DNA from: Centrapalus pauciflorus | Taxonomy: Eukaryota > Streptophyta > Magnoliopsida > Asterales > Asteraceae | NCBI GenBank assembly: GCA_020465985.1 | Contig: JAANYP010002010.1 | Coordinates: forward strand, 248,001-312,000 | Reading direction: 5' to 3' | DNA length: 64,000 nt | Shown here: positions 48,081 through 60,782 of the stretch, one piece after another | Numbering within the stretch: position 1 is the first letter of the stretch | How the letters are laid out: each line of letters begins with the position of its first letter | The notes under the pieces: model-generated | Seen by the model: only the letters and a program-made list of their open reading frames with translations | What the model was told of the DNA's origin: nothing | Database searches by the model: none | Made by a program: the position numbers and the translations under genes

Positions 48081-50126
48081 ACAATGCCGACCCAGCAATC
48101 GGCGCCGCATTTCTCCAGTTTCCCTCCAACAAGTAAGAGTCCTACACCTTCTCCCATAAAGTGCCTCAAAAGGTGCCTTCTTAATTGTTGCATGATAGCT
48201 GTTATTGTACGAGAATTCTATTAGTGGCAAATGATCATCCCAATTGCCACCGAGATCCAGTACACATGATCTCATCATATCCTCCAAAGTGAGGATTGTT
48301 CGTTCACTCTGGCCATCGGTTTGCGGACGATAGGCCGTACTCATAGCAATTCTCGTTCCCAACCCTTCTTGCAATGCCGACCAAAAGTTTGAGGTGAAGC
48401 GGCTATCACGGTCAGATATAATGGACTTCGTTACTCCATGTCTAGCAACAATTTCATCCATGTAAATCTGAGCCAATCTTTCAAGTGAGTAATTTTCTCT
48501 AATCGGTATAAAATGAGCCGACTTAGTCAATCTATCAACTATTACCCACACTGCATCATGTTGACGCCTAGTCTTCGGCAACTTAGTAACAAAGTCCATC
48601 GTGATGTGTTCCCACTTCCATTCCGGAATGGGAAGCGGTTGCAGACTGCCGTATGGTTGCTGGTGTTCGGCTTTCACTAGCCGACAAGTCCTACACCGTT
48701 CTACGTACTGGCCGATATCCTTTTTCAATCCCGGCCACCAAAAGTCTGCCTTTAAGTCGTTGTACATCTTTGTGCTCCCGGGATGTACAGAAAATTTTGA
48801 TTGATGCGCTTCTTCGATAATCACATTTCTCATACCACCATACTTCGGCACCAAAATCCTTCCATAAATTCTTTTCAACCCCGACTCACTAGTTTCCATA
48901 GCATTTTTCTGTACTCTAATATCCTCAGCACCAATATTCTCTTCCCTCAAAGCTTCCACTTGAGCGGCTTTAACATCGTCAATAATTGTGGAGGTTAACA
49001 TCGTGGATGTCAGCATAAAACAACATTCCTTGGCATAAGCTTTGCGACTCAAAGCATCGGCTACTATGTTAGCCTTTCCAGGATGATACAATATTTCACA
49101 ATCGTAGTCTTTGATAAGCTCCATCGATCGTCTTCGCCTCATATTGAGCTCCTTCTGACTAAATATGTATTTTAAACTCTTATGGTCCATGTACAACTGA
49201 CACTTAGTTCCATACAGATAGTGTCTCCACAATTTCAGTGCAAAAGTGACAGCTGTCAACTCAAGATCATGAGTTGAGTAATTCTTCTCATGCTGCTTAA
49301 GCTGTCTCGAGGCGTATGCTATAACTTTTCCTCGCTGCATCAGTACAGCGCCTAATCCGAACCTTGAAGCATCTGTGTACACCACAAAATCCTCATTATC
49401 CTCCGGTAGAGCAAGTATCGGCGCTTCACTTAGTGTTTTCTTCAAGATCTCAAATGCTTCTTGCTGTATGGTTTCCCAAACAAATGGTGCATTCTTCTTT
49501 GTTAATGTCGTCAACGGAACTGCAATCTTTGAGAAGTTCTTTATAAACCTCCTATAATATCCCGCCAATCCAAGAAAACTCCTGATTTCTGTAGCTGATT
49601 GCGGCGGTTCCCAATTCTTTATCGCTTCAACTTTGGCTGGATCTACAGAAATCCCAGCCCCAGAAATCACGTGACCTAAAAACTGAATCTGTTGTAGCCA
49701 AAACTCACACTTTGAGAATTTGGCATACAACTTTTCCTTCCTTAACAACTCCAATAACTCTTTTAGGTGATCAGCGTGTTCGGCCTCAGACTTAGAGTAT
49801 ACCAAAATATCGTCAATGAACACAATCACCGACTTATCCAACATCGGTCTACAAACCCTATTCATCAAGTCCATAAAGACAGCCGGGGCGTTAGTTAACC
49901 CAAAAGGCATGACCAGAAACTCGTAATGCCCATACCGAGTTCTGAAAGCTGTCTTCGTTATATCTTCTTCTCTTACTTTCAACTGATGGTATCCCGACCT
50001 CAAGTCGATCTTAGAAAAGACACAAGCCCCGTGTAACTGATCAAACAAGTCATCTATCCGCGGCAGCGGATACTTGTTCTTGACCGTCAACTTATTCAGC
50101 TCCCGGTAGTCAATGCACATCCTCAT
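48051..50126 (-). pseudogene. RT, RNase H and integrase core (unit 2)
   Basis: 691 open codons. RT palm (MCIDYRELNKLTVKNKYPLPR, FSKIDLRSGYHQ, FIDDILVYSKS with both Asp), RNase H (VVYTDASRFGLGAVL, YHPGKANIVADALSRK), integrase finger (HQSKFSVHPG, CRTCRLVKAEH) and core with D (MDFVTKLPK), D (ISDRDSRFTS), E (DGQSERTI). It begins right after a 14-base loss relative to family A at about 50141 and ends in wrong-frame residues after a five-base gain near 48110. Confidence 0.85.
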
Positions 50127-50142
50127 CGTGCCATCTTTCTTC

Positions 50143-52089
50143 TTAACAAATAATAGGCGATGAACTCGGTCGAATGAAGCCCTTATCCAATAATTCCTGA
50201 AGTTGTGTCATCATCTCTTTCATTTCAGTAGGAGCCAGGCGATACGGAGAACGAGCTACCGGTGCAGCTCCAGGGATCAAATCAATACGGAACTCCACTT
50301 GTCTCTCAGGCGGCACGCCAGACAAGTCTTCCGGAAACACATCCGGGAATTGTGAAACAACAGACACATCGGCCACGGTCCTTTTCTCAGCCTTAGCATC
50401 AATGGCATATGCTAAGTAGGCGTCACATCCCTTTGCAACAAGCTTTCGAGCTTTTGCAATAGTCAATAAACACAGATCCCCACTTCTCCAATCCCCATAT
50501 ATGCAAATCTCTCGCCCCTCCGGAGTAGTTACCTTTATCATCCGCTTCTTACATACTATGTGGGCTTCATTCTCTATCAACCAATCCATCCCGATTATCA
50601 CATCAAATTCACTGAATTCTATCGGTATCAGATCCAAATTGAAGACTACATCTTCAATCACTAACGTGCAATTACGGTATACGTGATCTACTTTGACTAG
50701 AGTGTTGCTAGCAGTTTCTATGTCAAGTACGGCAGATAGCTTAGACAGTGGCATGGCAAGTTGTTGTGCAAATATAGTAGATACAAATGATCTGTTGGCA
50801 CCCGAGTCAAACAACACTCGTGCAGGTAAAGAGTTTACTATAAACGTACCCGTAACCACCTCCGGGTTTTCCTTAGCCTCCTCTGCCGTTATCTGAAAAG
50901 CACGAGCCGGTGCCCTTTGTGGCTGGTTCCGGCGGTTGACTGAACCACCACTTGATCCCCCAGATGATCGAGTTGATGATGGAGCAGCAGCAGCTGGATC
51001 ATTCTTTCTGCAATTCCTACTGTAATGCCCCAATATACCACACTTATGGCAAGCATCACCTTTCCTTGGGAACTCATTCTGAAAATGACCCAACTCTCCA
51101 CAGCAAAAGCAAGCGCGTCCGTTAGTGCATTTGCCGAAGTGTTCCAAGTGACACTTATTACAATATCGTGGTTCGGTGTTGATGGAGTAGGCACGAGCAC
51201 GACCAGAAGAACCAGACTGACGGCGATAAGACTGTTGCGGCGAGTACTGAGACGAGCGAGAAGAACCAGAGTAGCCTCCTTCGTGTTGACGCTTTGGTGG
51301 TGACGGTTGTGTTGGGTTGGTGGAAGCAGCAGCAGACCCAATGGAATAACCCGACATGATCAGAATTTGCTCTACATTCCTGGCAGCCTCTAATAAGCCA
51401 GCAAATGTAGGATAGCGAACGTTGCTCATAACCCTTCTGATCTCAATATCCAAACCAGCCTCAAATCGGGTCACCTTCCTTTCTTCAGTATCAACTTGAT
51501 GAGGCGCAAACAAACTTAGCCTCGTGAATTTTACAGCATACTGGGACACAGTCTTAGTTCCCTGCATCAAAGCAATAAACTTTGCCTCTAGTCTTCGGCG
51601 CTCATCAACCGGACAGTACTGCTGAGTGAATAACTCTGTAAACTCATCCCACGTCATAACAGCCACTTTCTCCAATGTTAAGTCGTTCACCATCGCGTTC
51701 CACCACATAATCGCATCATTTGTGAACATAGCAGTAGCATACTGAACCATGTCCTTCTCAGCACAATCGCTGATTCGGAATGTCCGTTCGGTTGCTGTTA
51801 TCCATTCCAGTGCGGCAACAGCATCACCCAATCCATTAAACTCCACAGCACCATTTCCTTTGAAATCCTTAAACCGACAACCTTTGGGTTTGTTAGATGA
51901 CCCAGTGTTGTCATCTTGTTCCTCATTGTTGCCCCCTTCCTTTTCCTTGTTCTTTCTCTTATCCTCCCTTCTCTTAGCTTCGGCCTCATCTTGAGCCCGA
52001 AACTGATCTTGTATCATCTTGTTCTGCTCAGCCATCATGGCTAGCATCATCTCTCTGGTTTCTTCGGGTGTCATTCCTCCTCCAGACAT
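50143..52089 (-). pseudogene. Gag, protease and RT entry (unit 2)
   Basis: 648 codons: gag core, three zinc knuckles around residues 320-372 (second lacks its last Cys; third reads CHKCGILGHYSRNC), protease triad in LFDSGANRSF, FDVIIGMDWL, then RT entry FPDVFPEDLSGVPPERQVEF up to FIRPSSSP. The 14-base loss then makes a stop. ATG at 52089 is preceded by TTTTCAGAAC. Confidence 0.85.
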
Positions 52090-52291
52090 GTTCTGAAAAT
52101 ATAAACATATAACTTGTTTAGTAACATGTCATTAAATTAAAGACACCATCCTATTTGTCCCGTATGATAGTCAATCTCTTATAATTACTAGATCGTAACC
52201 TATCTTAGTTCAGATCATTACTTAAACCACTACACATCATCACCTAATGATTGAGACCAAGACCTCACGGACACTTGAATCTCAAACTACT

Positions 52292-52303
52292 GCTCTGATA
52301 CCA
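52292..52303 (-). other. Primer-binding site of unit 2
   Basis: The - strand TGGTATCAGAGC, 5 bp from the end of LTR-B. Confidence 0.9.
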
Positions 52304-52308
52304 TCTCG

Positions 52309-53556
52309 TGTGACACCCTTGCCACATTTAACCACAATTACATAACACCCAGGATTAAACACCAAACATAAATTACATAATGATCTGAAAGCTTAATTAA
52401 AATGCGGAAGCAATAAAATACATAAATAAAATATTATATATATATATATATATATATAATATTGCTTCTGTACATGGGTTTCAGTATTAAATGGGTTTCG
52501 GTATGTTTTTATATATGTGTGTGGGTTTCAGTATGTTTCTATATATGTGTGTGGGTTTCGGTACTCACACCGAAACCTATAAGGTTTCGGTATCTCTCTT
52601 GTGGTTTCAGTACTTATGCATTAGACTTAGTATTATGTGGGTTTCAATAGGAGGAGGGGGTTTCGGTAAAGGCAATACAGAAACCATAATGGTTTCGGTA
52701 CCCCTTTTTATTGTTTCAGTACTCATTCTACGCACACACAGATAAAGTTTCAGTTAAGAGGGGGAGGTTTCGGTAGGTGTAATACCGAAACCATCAAGGT
52801 TTCGGAACCCCCATATGTAGTTTCGGTATTTATGCAACACACAGAACCCTCGACTTAAACTCTTGAAAATCATATTTATAGCTTGAATCAAGACTTAAAA
52901 TTTTATACATAACTACCACAATGCTTGATTTATATAAACCCATCATAATATGTAACATGCATAAACATTTTGAACCGAAAAACTCAGATTCGGTTTTCAT
53001 CACAAACCGAACTATAAACTCTTAAATTCACGATTTTGAGAGATATTTACCTTAAATTGCTTGTTGTAATGGTTATAGTTTCTCCTAAGCAACTCGAATA
53101 TGAAGTTTCAGCCTCCAATTTGATGTCTTCGTTGCTCTTGATTTGAAGATGCAAGAACCGTATTTCTTTAGAGAGAAAAGAGCAGACACTTGAAATGGGA
53201 TGTTTGTGAAAATGAAAAGACAAAAGTCTTTTTATTCACCAATATCAACTTTTGACAATTTAAACCCTCAACTTCCTTTATTATCATTATACTTAAATAA
53301 TTGTAGCTTTAAACTTAAAATTTCTAAATCCTCAAAATAATAACCAAATTCTTAAATTTTATTAAATAAAGATTAAATCCTTATTTTATTCTTTCAACCA
53401 CTTAATAATAATCATATTAACTTAATAAATTGAAATCATCAATTTCTGAATTAAAAACAACCAACTTTTACAGTTAATCAAAATGAAATCCAACTTACAT
53501 TAAAATTTTAAACTAATAAACCTCAAATACAATAATTTAACTTTAAGGATGTTACA
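52309..53556 (-). repeat. LTR-B, inner short LTR
   Basis: 1248 bp, complete ends (TGTAACATCC and GGGTGTCACA on the - strand), same 1.1-kb internal loss as LTR-C. TA tract of only about 12 units at 52434-52458. Confidence 0.95.
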
Positions 53557-53593
53557 GCATGGGCTCCACCACGCTCAAACTTTGTCCTCGAAG

Positions 53594-54181
53594 TTATTTG
53601 ACTTCAAACAGTTGCAGATATTTTCTTAACATTTCCGCCTTTGTCTCCCAAGTGTGATTTGCTCCTTTATGATGCTTCGAACGTACCAGCACCATTTCGA
53701 TCTCTTTGCTTCTTAGCTTTTTCATCTTGGTATCCAATACACATTCCGGCTCCTCCACGTATCGGAGTCTTTCATCAAATTGCAGCTCCGTATGATCTGC
53801 CCAGTCCTCATTTCCAGTAGTAAATGACTTTCGGAGATTTCCAACTTGAAACACCGAGTGTATGCCTGACATTTCTTCAGGCAACTCTAAACGATACGAT
53901 GGATTCCCAACTTTTTCTACTATCTTAAATGGCCCAACAAATCTCGGAGCTAGTTTGCCTCTCTTCACGAAACGAGTAACACCCCTCATTGGTGATACTT
54001 TCAGATATACCCAATCATTCACATCAAAACTGATTGGTTTGTGCCTTCTGTCATAATAACTTTTCTGACGATCCTGGGCCGCTTTCATATTCTGTCTAAT
54101 CAGTTGTATTTTCTCGTTTGTCTCTTGTAACAATGCCGACCCAGCAATCGGCGCCGCGTTTCTCCAGTTTCCCTCCAACAA
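53594..54181 (-). pseudogene. Integrase C-terminus and chromodomain (unit 1)
   Basis: 195 codons, like unit 2 (KIVEKVGNPSYRLEL, VLVRSKHHKGANHTW). The first 10 or so residues come from the wrong side of the five-base gain; the real frame resumes near 54150. Confidence 0.8.
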
Positions 54182-56175
54182 GTAAGAGTCCTACACCTTC
54201 TCCCATAAAGTGCCTCAAAAGGTGCCTTCTTAATTGTTGCATGATAGCTGTTATTGTACGAGAATTCTATTAGTGGCAAATGATCATCCCAATTGCCACC
54301 GAGATCCAGTACACATGATCTCATCATATCCTCCAAAGTGAGGATTGTTCGTTCACTCTGGCCATCGGTTTGCGGACGATAGGCCGTACTCATAGCAATT
54401 CTCGTTCCCAACCCTTCTTGCAATGCCGACCAAAAGTTTGAGGTGAAGCGGCTATCACGGTCAGATATAATGGACTTCGGTACTCCATGTCTAGCAACAA
54501 TTTCATCCATGTAAATCTGAGCCAATCTTTCAAGTGAGTAATTTTCTCTAATCGGTATAAAATGAGCCGACTTAGTCAATCTATCAACTATTACCCACAC
54601 TGCATCATGTTGACGCCTAGTCTTCGGCAACTTATTAACAAAGTCCATCGTGATGTGTTCCCACTTCCATTCCGGAATGGGAAGCGGTTGCAGACTGCCG
54701 TATGGTTGCTGGTGTTCGGCTTTCACTAGCCGACAAGTCCTACACCGTTCTACGTACTGGCTGATATCCTTTTTCAATCCCGGCCACCAAAAGTCTGCCT
54801 TTAAGTCGTTGTACATCTTTGTGCTCCCGGGATGTACAGAAAATTTTGATTGATGCACTTCTTCGATAATCACATTTCTCATACCACCATACTTCGGCAC
54901 CAAAATCCTTCCATAAATTCTTTTCAACCCCGACTCACTAGTTTCCATAGCATTTTTCTGTACTCTAATATCCTCAGCACCAATATTCTCTTCCCTCAAA
55001 GCTTCCACTTGAGCGGCTTTAACATCGTCAATAATTATGGAGGTTAACATCGTGGATGTCAGCATAAAACAACATTCCTTGGCATAAGCTTTGCGACTCA
55101 AAGCATCGGCTACTACGTTTGCCTTTCCAGGATGATACAATATTTCACAATCGTAGTCTTTGATAAGCTCCATCGATCGTCTTTGCCTCATATTGAGCTC
55201 CTTCTGACTAAATATGTATTTTAAACTCTTATGGTCCATGTACAACTGACACTTAGTTCCATACAGATAGTGTCTCCACAATTTCAGTGCAAAAGTGACA
55301 GCTGTCAACTCAAGATCATGAGTTGAGTAATTCTTCTCATGCTGCTTAAGCTCTCTCGAGGCGTATGCTATAACTTTTCCTCGCTGCATCAGTACAGCGC
55401 CTAATCCCAACCTTGAAGCATCTGTGTACACCACAAAATCCTCATTATCCTCCGGTAGAGCAAGTATCAGCGCTTCACTTAGTGTTTTCTTCAAGATCTC
55501 AAATGCTTCTTGCTGTATGGTTTCCCAAACAAATGGTGCATTCTTCTTTGTTAATGTCGTCAACGGAACTGCAATCTTTGCGAAGTCCTTTATAAACCTC
55601 CTATAATATCCCGCCAATCCAAGAAAACTCCTGATTTCTGTAGCTGATTGCGGCGGTTCCCAATTCTTTATCGCTTCAACTTTGGCTGGATCTACAGAAA
55701 TCCCAGCCCCAGAAATCACGTGACCTAAAAACTGAATCTGTTGTAGCCAAAACTCACACTTTGAGAATTTGGCATACAACTTTTCCTTCATTAACAACTC
55801 CAATAACTCTTTTAGGTGATCAGCATGTTCGGCCTCAGACTTAGAGTATACCAAAATATCGTCAATGAACACAATCACCGACTTATCCAACATCGGTCTA
55901 CAAACCCTATTCATCAAGTCCATAAAGACAGCCGGGGCGTTAGTTAACGCAAAAGGCATGACCAGAAACTCGTAATGCCCATACCGAGTTCTGAAAGCTG
56001 TCTTCGTTATATCTTCTTCTCTTACTTTCAACTGATGGTATCCCGACCTCAAGTCGATCTTAGAAAAGACACAAGCCCCGTGTAACTGATCAAACAAGTC
56101 ATCTATCCGCGGCAGCGGATACTTGTTCTTGACCGTCAACTTATTCAGCTCCCGGTAGTCAATGCACATCCTCAT
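54100..56175 (-). pseudogene. RT, RNase H and integrase core (unit 1)
   Basis: 691 codons, almost identical to unit 2, catalytic residues present (FIDDIL; D, D, E of integrase in MDFVNKLPK, ISDRDSRFTS, DGQSERTI). MPFAL replaces the strongly kept MPFGL in the RT, and RQLKQ has become RELKQ in RNase H. Same 14-base loss at the left edge and five-base gain at the right edge of the protein as in unit 2. Confidence 0.85.
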
Positions 56176-56191
56176 CGTGCCATCTTTCTTC

Positions 56192-58135
56192 TTAACAAAT
56201 AATAGGCGATGAACTCGGTCGAATGAAGCCCTTATCCAATAATTCCTGAAGTTGTGTCATCATCTCTTTCCTTTCAGTAGGAGCCAGGCGATACGGAGAA
56301 CGAGCTACCGGTGCAGCTCCAGGGATCAAATCAATACGGAACTCCACTTGTCTCTCAGGCGGCACGCCAGACAAGTCTTCCGGAAACACATCCGGGAATT
56401 GTGAAACAACAGGCACATCGGCCACGGTCCTTTTCTCAGCCTTAGCATCAATCGCATATGCTAAGTAGGCGTCACATCCCTTTGCAACAACCTTTCGAGC
56501 TTTTGCAATAGTCAATAAACACAGATCCCCACTTCTCCAATCCCCATATATGCAAATCTCTCGCCCCTCCGGAGTAGTTACCTTTATCATCCGCTTCTTA
56601 CATACTATGTGGGCTTCATTCTCTATCAACCAATCCATCCCGATTATCACATCAAATTCACTGAATTCTATCGGTATCAGATCCAAATTGAAGACTACAT
56701 CTTCAATCACTAACGTGCAATTACGGTATACGTGATCTACTTTGACTAGAGTGTTGCTAGCAGTTTCTATGTCAAGTACGGCAGATAGCTTAGACAGTGG
56801 CATGGCAAGTTGTTGTGCAAACATAGTAGATACAAATGATCTGTTGGCACCCGAGTCAAACAACACTCGTGCAGGTAAAGAGTTTACTATAAACGTACCC
56901 GTAACCACCTCCGGGTTTTCCTTAGCCTCCTCTGCCGTTATCTGAAGAGCACGAGCTGGTGCCCTTTGTGGCTGGTTCCGGTGGTTGACTGAACCACCAC
57001 TTGATCCCCCAGATGATCGAGTTGATGATGGAGCAGCAGCAGCTGGATCATTCTTTCTGCAATTCCTACTGTAATGCCACCATATACCACACTTATGGCA
57101 AGCATCACCTTTCCTTGGGAACTCATTCTGAAAATGACCCAACTCTCCACAGCAAAAGCAAGTGCGTCCGTTAGTGCATTTGCCGAAGTGTTCCAAGTGA
57201 CACTTATTACAATATCGTGGTTCGGTGTTGATGGAGTAGGCACGAGCACGACCAGAAGAACCAGACTGACGGCGATAAGACTGTTGCGGCGAGTACTGAG
57301 ACGAGCGAGAAGAACCAGAGTAGCCTCCTTCGTGTTGACGTTTTGGTGGTGACGGTTGTGTTGGGTTGGTGGAAGCAGCAGACCCAATGGAATAACCCGA
57401 CATGATCAGAATTTGCTCTACATTCCTGGCAGCCTCTAATAAGCCAGCAAATGTAGGATAGCGGACGTTGCTCATAACCCTTCTGATCTCAATATCCAAA
57501 CCAGCCTCAAATCGGGTCACCTTCCTTTCTTCAGTATCAACTTGATGAGGCGCAAACAAACTTAGCCTCGTGAATTTTACAGCATACTGGGACACAGTCT
57601 TAGTTCCCTGCATCAAAGCAATAAACTTTGCCTCTAGTCTTCGGCGCTCATCAACCGGACAGTACTGCTGAGTGAATAACTCTTTAAACTCATCCCACGT
57701 CATAACAGCCACTTTCTCCAATGTTAAGGCGTTCACCATCACGTTCCACCACATAATCGCATCATTTGTGAACATAGCAGTAGCATACTGAACCATGTCC
57801 TTCTCAGCACAATCGCTGATTCGGAATGTCCGTTCGGTTGCTGTTATCCATTCCAGTGTGGCAACAGCATCACCCAATCCATTAAACTCCACAGCACCAT
57901 TTCCTTTGAAATCCTTAAACCGACAACCTTTGGGTTTGTTAGATGACCCAGTGTTGTCATCTTGTTCCTCATTGTTGCCCCCTTCCTTTTCCTTGTTCTT
58001 TCTCTTATCCTCCCTTCTCTTAGCTTCGGCCTCATCTTGAGCCCGAAACTGATCTTGTATCATCTTGTTCTGCTCAGCCATCATGGCTAGCATCATCTCT
58101 CTGGTTTCTTCGGGTGTCATTCCTCCTCCAGACAT
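56192..58135 (-). pseudogene. Gag, protease and RT entry (unit 1)
   Basis: 647 codons, one Ala shorter than unit 2 in the AAAS run. Zinc knuckles: the second has Phe for the fourth Cys, the third reads CHKCGIWWHYSRNC (Trp for Gly). Protease triad DSG present. It ends at the shared 14-base loss at about 56190. Confidence 0.85.
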
Positions 58136-58337
58136 GTTCTGAAAATATAAACATATAACTTGTTTAGTAACATGTCATTAAATTAAAGACACCATCCTAT
58201 ATGTCCCGTATGATAGTCAATCTCTTATAATTACTAGATCGTAACCTATCTTAGTTCAGATCATTACTTAAACCACTACACATCATCACCTAATGTTTGA
58301 GACCAAGACCTCACGGACACTTGAATCTCAAACTACT

Positions 58338-58349
58338 GCTCTGATACCA
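58338..58349 (-). other. Primer-binding site of unit 1
   Basis: The - strand TGGTATCAGAGC, 5 bp from the end of LTR-A. Confidence 0.9.
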
Positions 58350-58354
58350 TCTCG

Positions 58355-59599
58355 TGTGACACCCTTGCCACATTTAACCACAATTACATAACACCCAGGA
58401 TTAAACACCAAACATAAATTACATAATGATCTGAAAGCTTAATTAAAATGCGGAAGCAATAAAATACATAAATAAAATATTACAACTGTTTCAAACACCC
58501 TTTGGTGCTACAGGGTTCCAATTCTAAGTCTACATACTCAGTAACATTACAATCATCCCAAATACATATTATAAAAACAATCCCATTATTCAATTACCAC
58601 GCTGAGTAGTAGATAATCTTCAATCACTTGAACAAATGACCTAGCTAGACGGTCCGGCTGCAGACTTTCCTTTTCCTGTAAAAACATCAACAACTGAGGG
58701 ATAAGCGAATGCTTAGTGAATACACAGATTACGCATTTTATAAATCCTTATGAAGCCCACAAGAGTAGCACCGACGACACACGTTGTGCACTCTCCACGT
58801 ACACAAAGTACGACACACATGAGCCGTCGCTCCTACGAGCCCAAAGCTCGGTATGAAACCCAACCATCTGAGACAGACATAACATCGGGGATGACATACT
58901 GCCTACCAGAACCTCGGAGGGATCAGCTCCGGGTCATATAGCGCAGTAACATCGGAGTAACAGATGCGACCCACCGGTCCATCGTTAGATGCACAACAAA
59001 CGAACGGACATGCATCAAATAAGAATGTGCATCTAAATCTACGCAAGTTAGTAGAATTCCAAACGAAAAATGAAGCAACATGTCTCAGCAGGCAATAGCA
59101 ATCATAAAGCAGATATAAACATGCGAAATCATATGTACTCACAGTGGGTGCGTTATTAAACTTTAAGCAATTTTATTTCTCTTCGGGCTTTCAACCGGAC
59201 TCACCAAGTACCCCACTGTGGGTTAAATAACACCACAAGGGACCTGTTTCATTTTCATAATAAAACCATATTATAAACATGTTCATACACAAATGAGCAT
59301 CAATTTGTACCAATAAAAGTTATTACAACATTTCAGAACCGACACCCGAAACTCATATTTAAATCCTCTTACTTGATGGTTTAATCATTCCTAATTTATC
59401 CCTTCAATAACTTATTTATCAATGAGTTCCATCAAGTTTCTCAAGTTTCTCGAATTATCGTGTTAACCCGTCAAAATTATATTCGAAATTATACTTTTAA
59501 TCTCCAATATTTGAGACTGTCAAAATGTCCATAATATATCTGAATTAAAGAGAGTCCGACCGGTTCCATTTTATTTTCACCAATAAAACCCAACCAATA

Positions 59600-59679
<80 letters not shown>

Positions 59680-60777
59680 GCTTCTGTACATGGGTTTCAG
59701 TATTAAATGGATTTCGGTATGTTTCTATATATGTGTGTGGGTTTCAATATGTTTCTATATATGTGTGTGGGTTTCGGTACTCACACCGAAACCTATAAGG
59801 TTTCGGTATCTCTATTGTGGTTTAAGTACTTATGCATTAGACTTAGTATTATGTGGGTTTCAATAGGAGGAGGGGGTTTCGGTAAAGGCAATACAGAAAC
59901 CATCATGGTTTCGGTACCCCTATTTATTGTTTCAGTACTCATTCTATGCACACACAGATAAAGTTTCAGTTGAGAGGGGGAGGTTTCGGTAGGTGTAATA
60001 CCGAAACCATCAAGGTTTCGGTACCCCCATATGTAGTTTCAGCATTTATGCAACACACAGAACCCTCGAATTAAACTCTTGAAAATCATATTTATAGCTT
60101 GAATCAAGACTTAAAATTTTATACATAACTACCACAACGCTTGATTTATATAAACCCATCATAATATGTAACATTCATAAACTTTTTGAACCGAAAAACT
60201 CAGATTCGGTTTTCATCACAAACCGAACTATAAACTCTTAAATTCACGATTTTGAGAGATATTTACCTTAAATTGCTTGTTGTAATGGTTATAGTTTCTC
60301 CTAAGCAACTCGAATCTGAAGTTTCAGCCTCCAATTTGATGTCTTCGTTGCTCTTGATTTGAAGATGCAAGAACCGTATTTCTTTAGAGAGAAAAGGAGC
60401 AGACACTTGAAATGGGATGTTTGTGAAAATGAAAAGACAAAAGTCTTTTTATTCACCAATATCAACTTTTGACAATTTAAACCCTCAACTTCCTTTATTA
60501 TCATTATACTTAAATAATTGTAGCTTTAAACTTAAAATTTTTAAATCCTCAAAATAATAACCAAATTCTTAAATTTTATTAAATAAAGATTAATTAAATC
60601 CTTATTTTATTCTTTCAACCACTAAATAATAATCATATTAACTTAATAAATTGAAATCATCAATTTCTGAATTAAAAACAACCAACTTTTACAGTTAATC
60701 AAAATAAAATCCAACTTACATTAAAATTTTAAACTAATAAACCTCAAATACAATAATTTAACTTTAAGGATGTTACA
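58355..60777 (-). repeat. LTR-A, right outer LTR (5' LTR of the array)
   Basis: 2423 bp, complete, long form, flanked by CGAAA. TA tract at 59602-59674 and motif array at 59690-60050. Leader block 58483-59600 is shared with LTR-D and, more distantly, with family A. Confidence 0.95.
58676..59142 (-). other. Candidate LTR leader intron (family B)
   Basis: Donor CCACTGTGAGTAC at 59142, acceptor TTTTTACAGG ending at 58676, 467 nt. ATTCACTAAGCATTCGCTTA lies upstream of the acceptor in both A and B and could hold the branch point. Confidence 0.4.
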
Positions 60778-60782
60778 CGAAA
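60778..60782. repeat. Target-site duplication, right (family-B array)
   Basis: CGAAA, identical to 43464-43468; the CACTA repeat resumes with AGCCCACAACAAG. Confidence 0.9.

Larger units (their letters stand above)
43469..60777 (-). mobile_element. Tandem array of family-B Tekay-like retrotransposons
   Basis: From right to left on the - strand: LTR-A (58355-60777), internal 1 (53557-58354), LTR-B (52309-53556), internal 2 (47508-52308), LTR-C (about 46247-47507), internal 3 truncated (44920-46246), LTR-D truncated (43469-44919). Adjacent units share one LTR and only the outer edges have the CGAAA duplication. This is what unequal recombination between LTRs of one insertion makes. Internal 1 and 2 share the same breaks. 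Related to family A (same gag start, same domain order). Confidence 0.9.
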
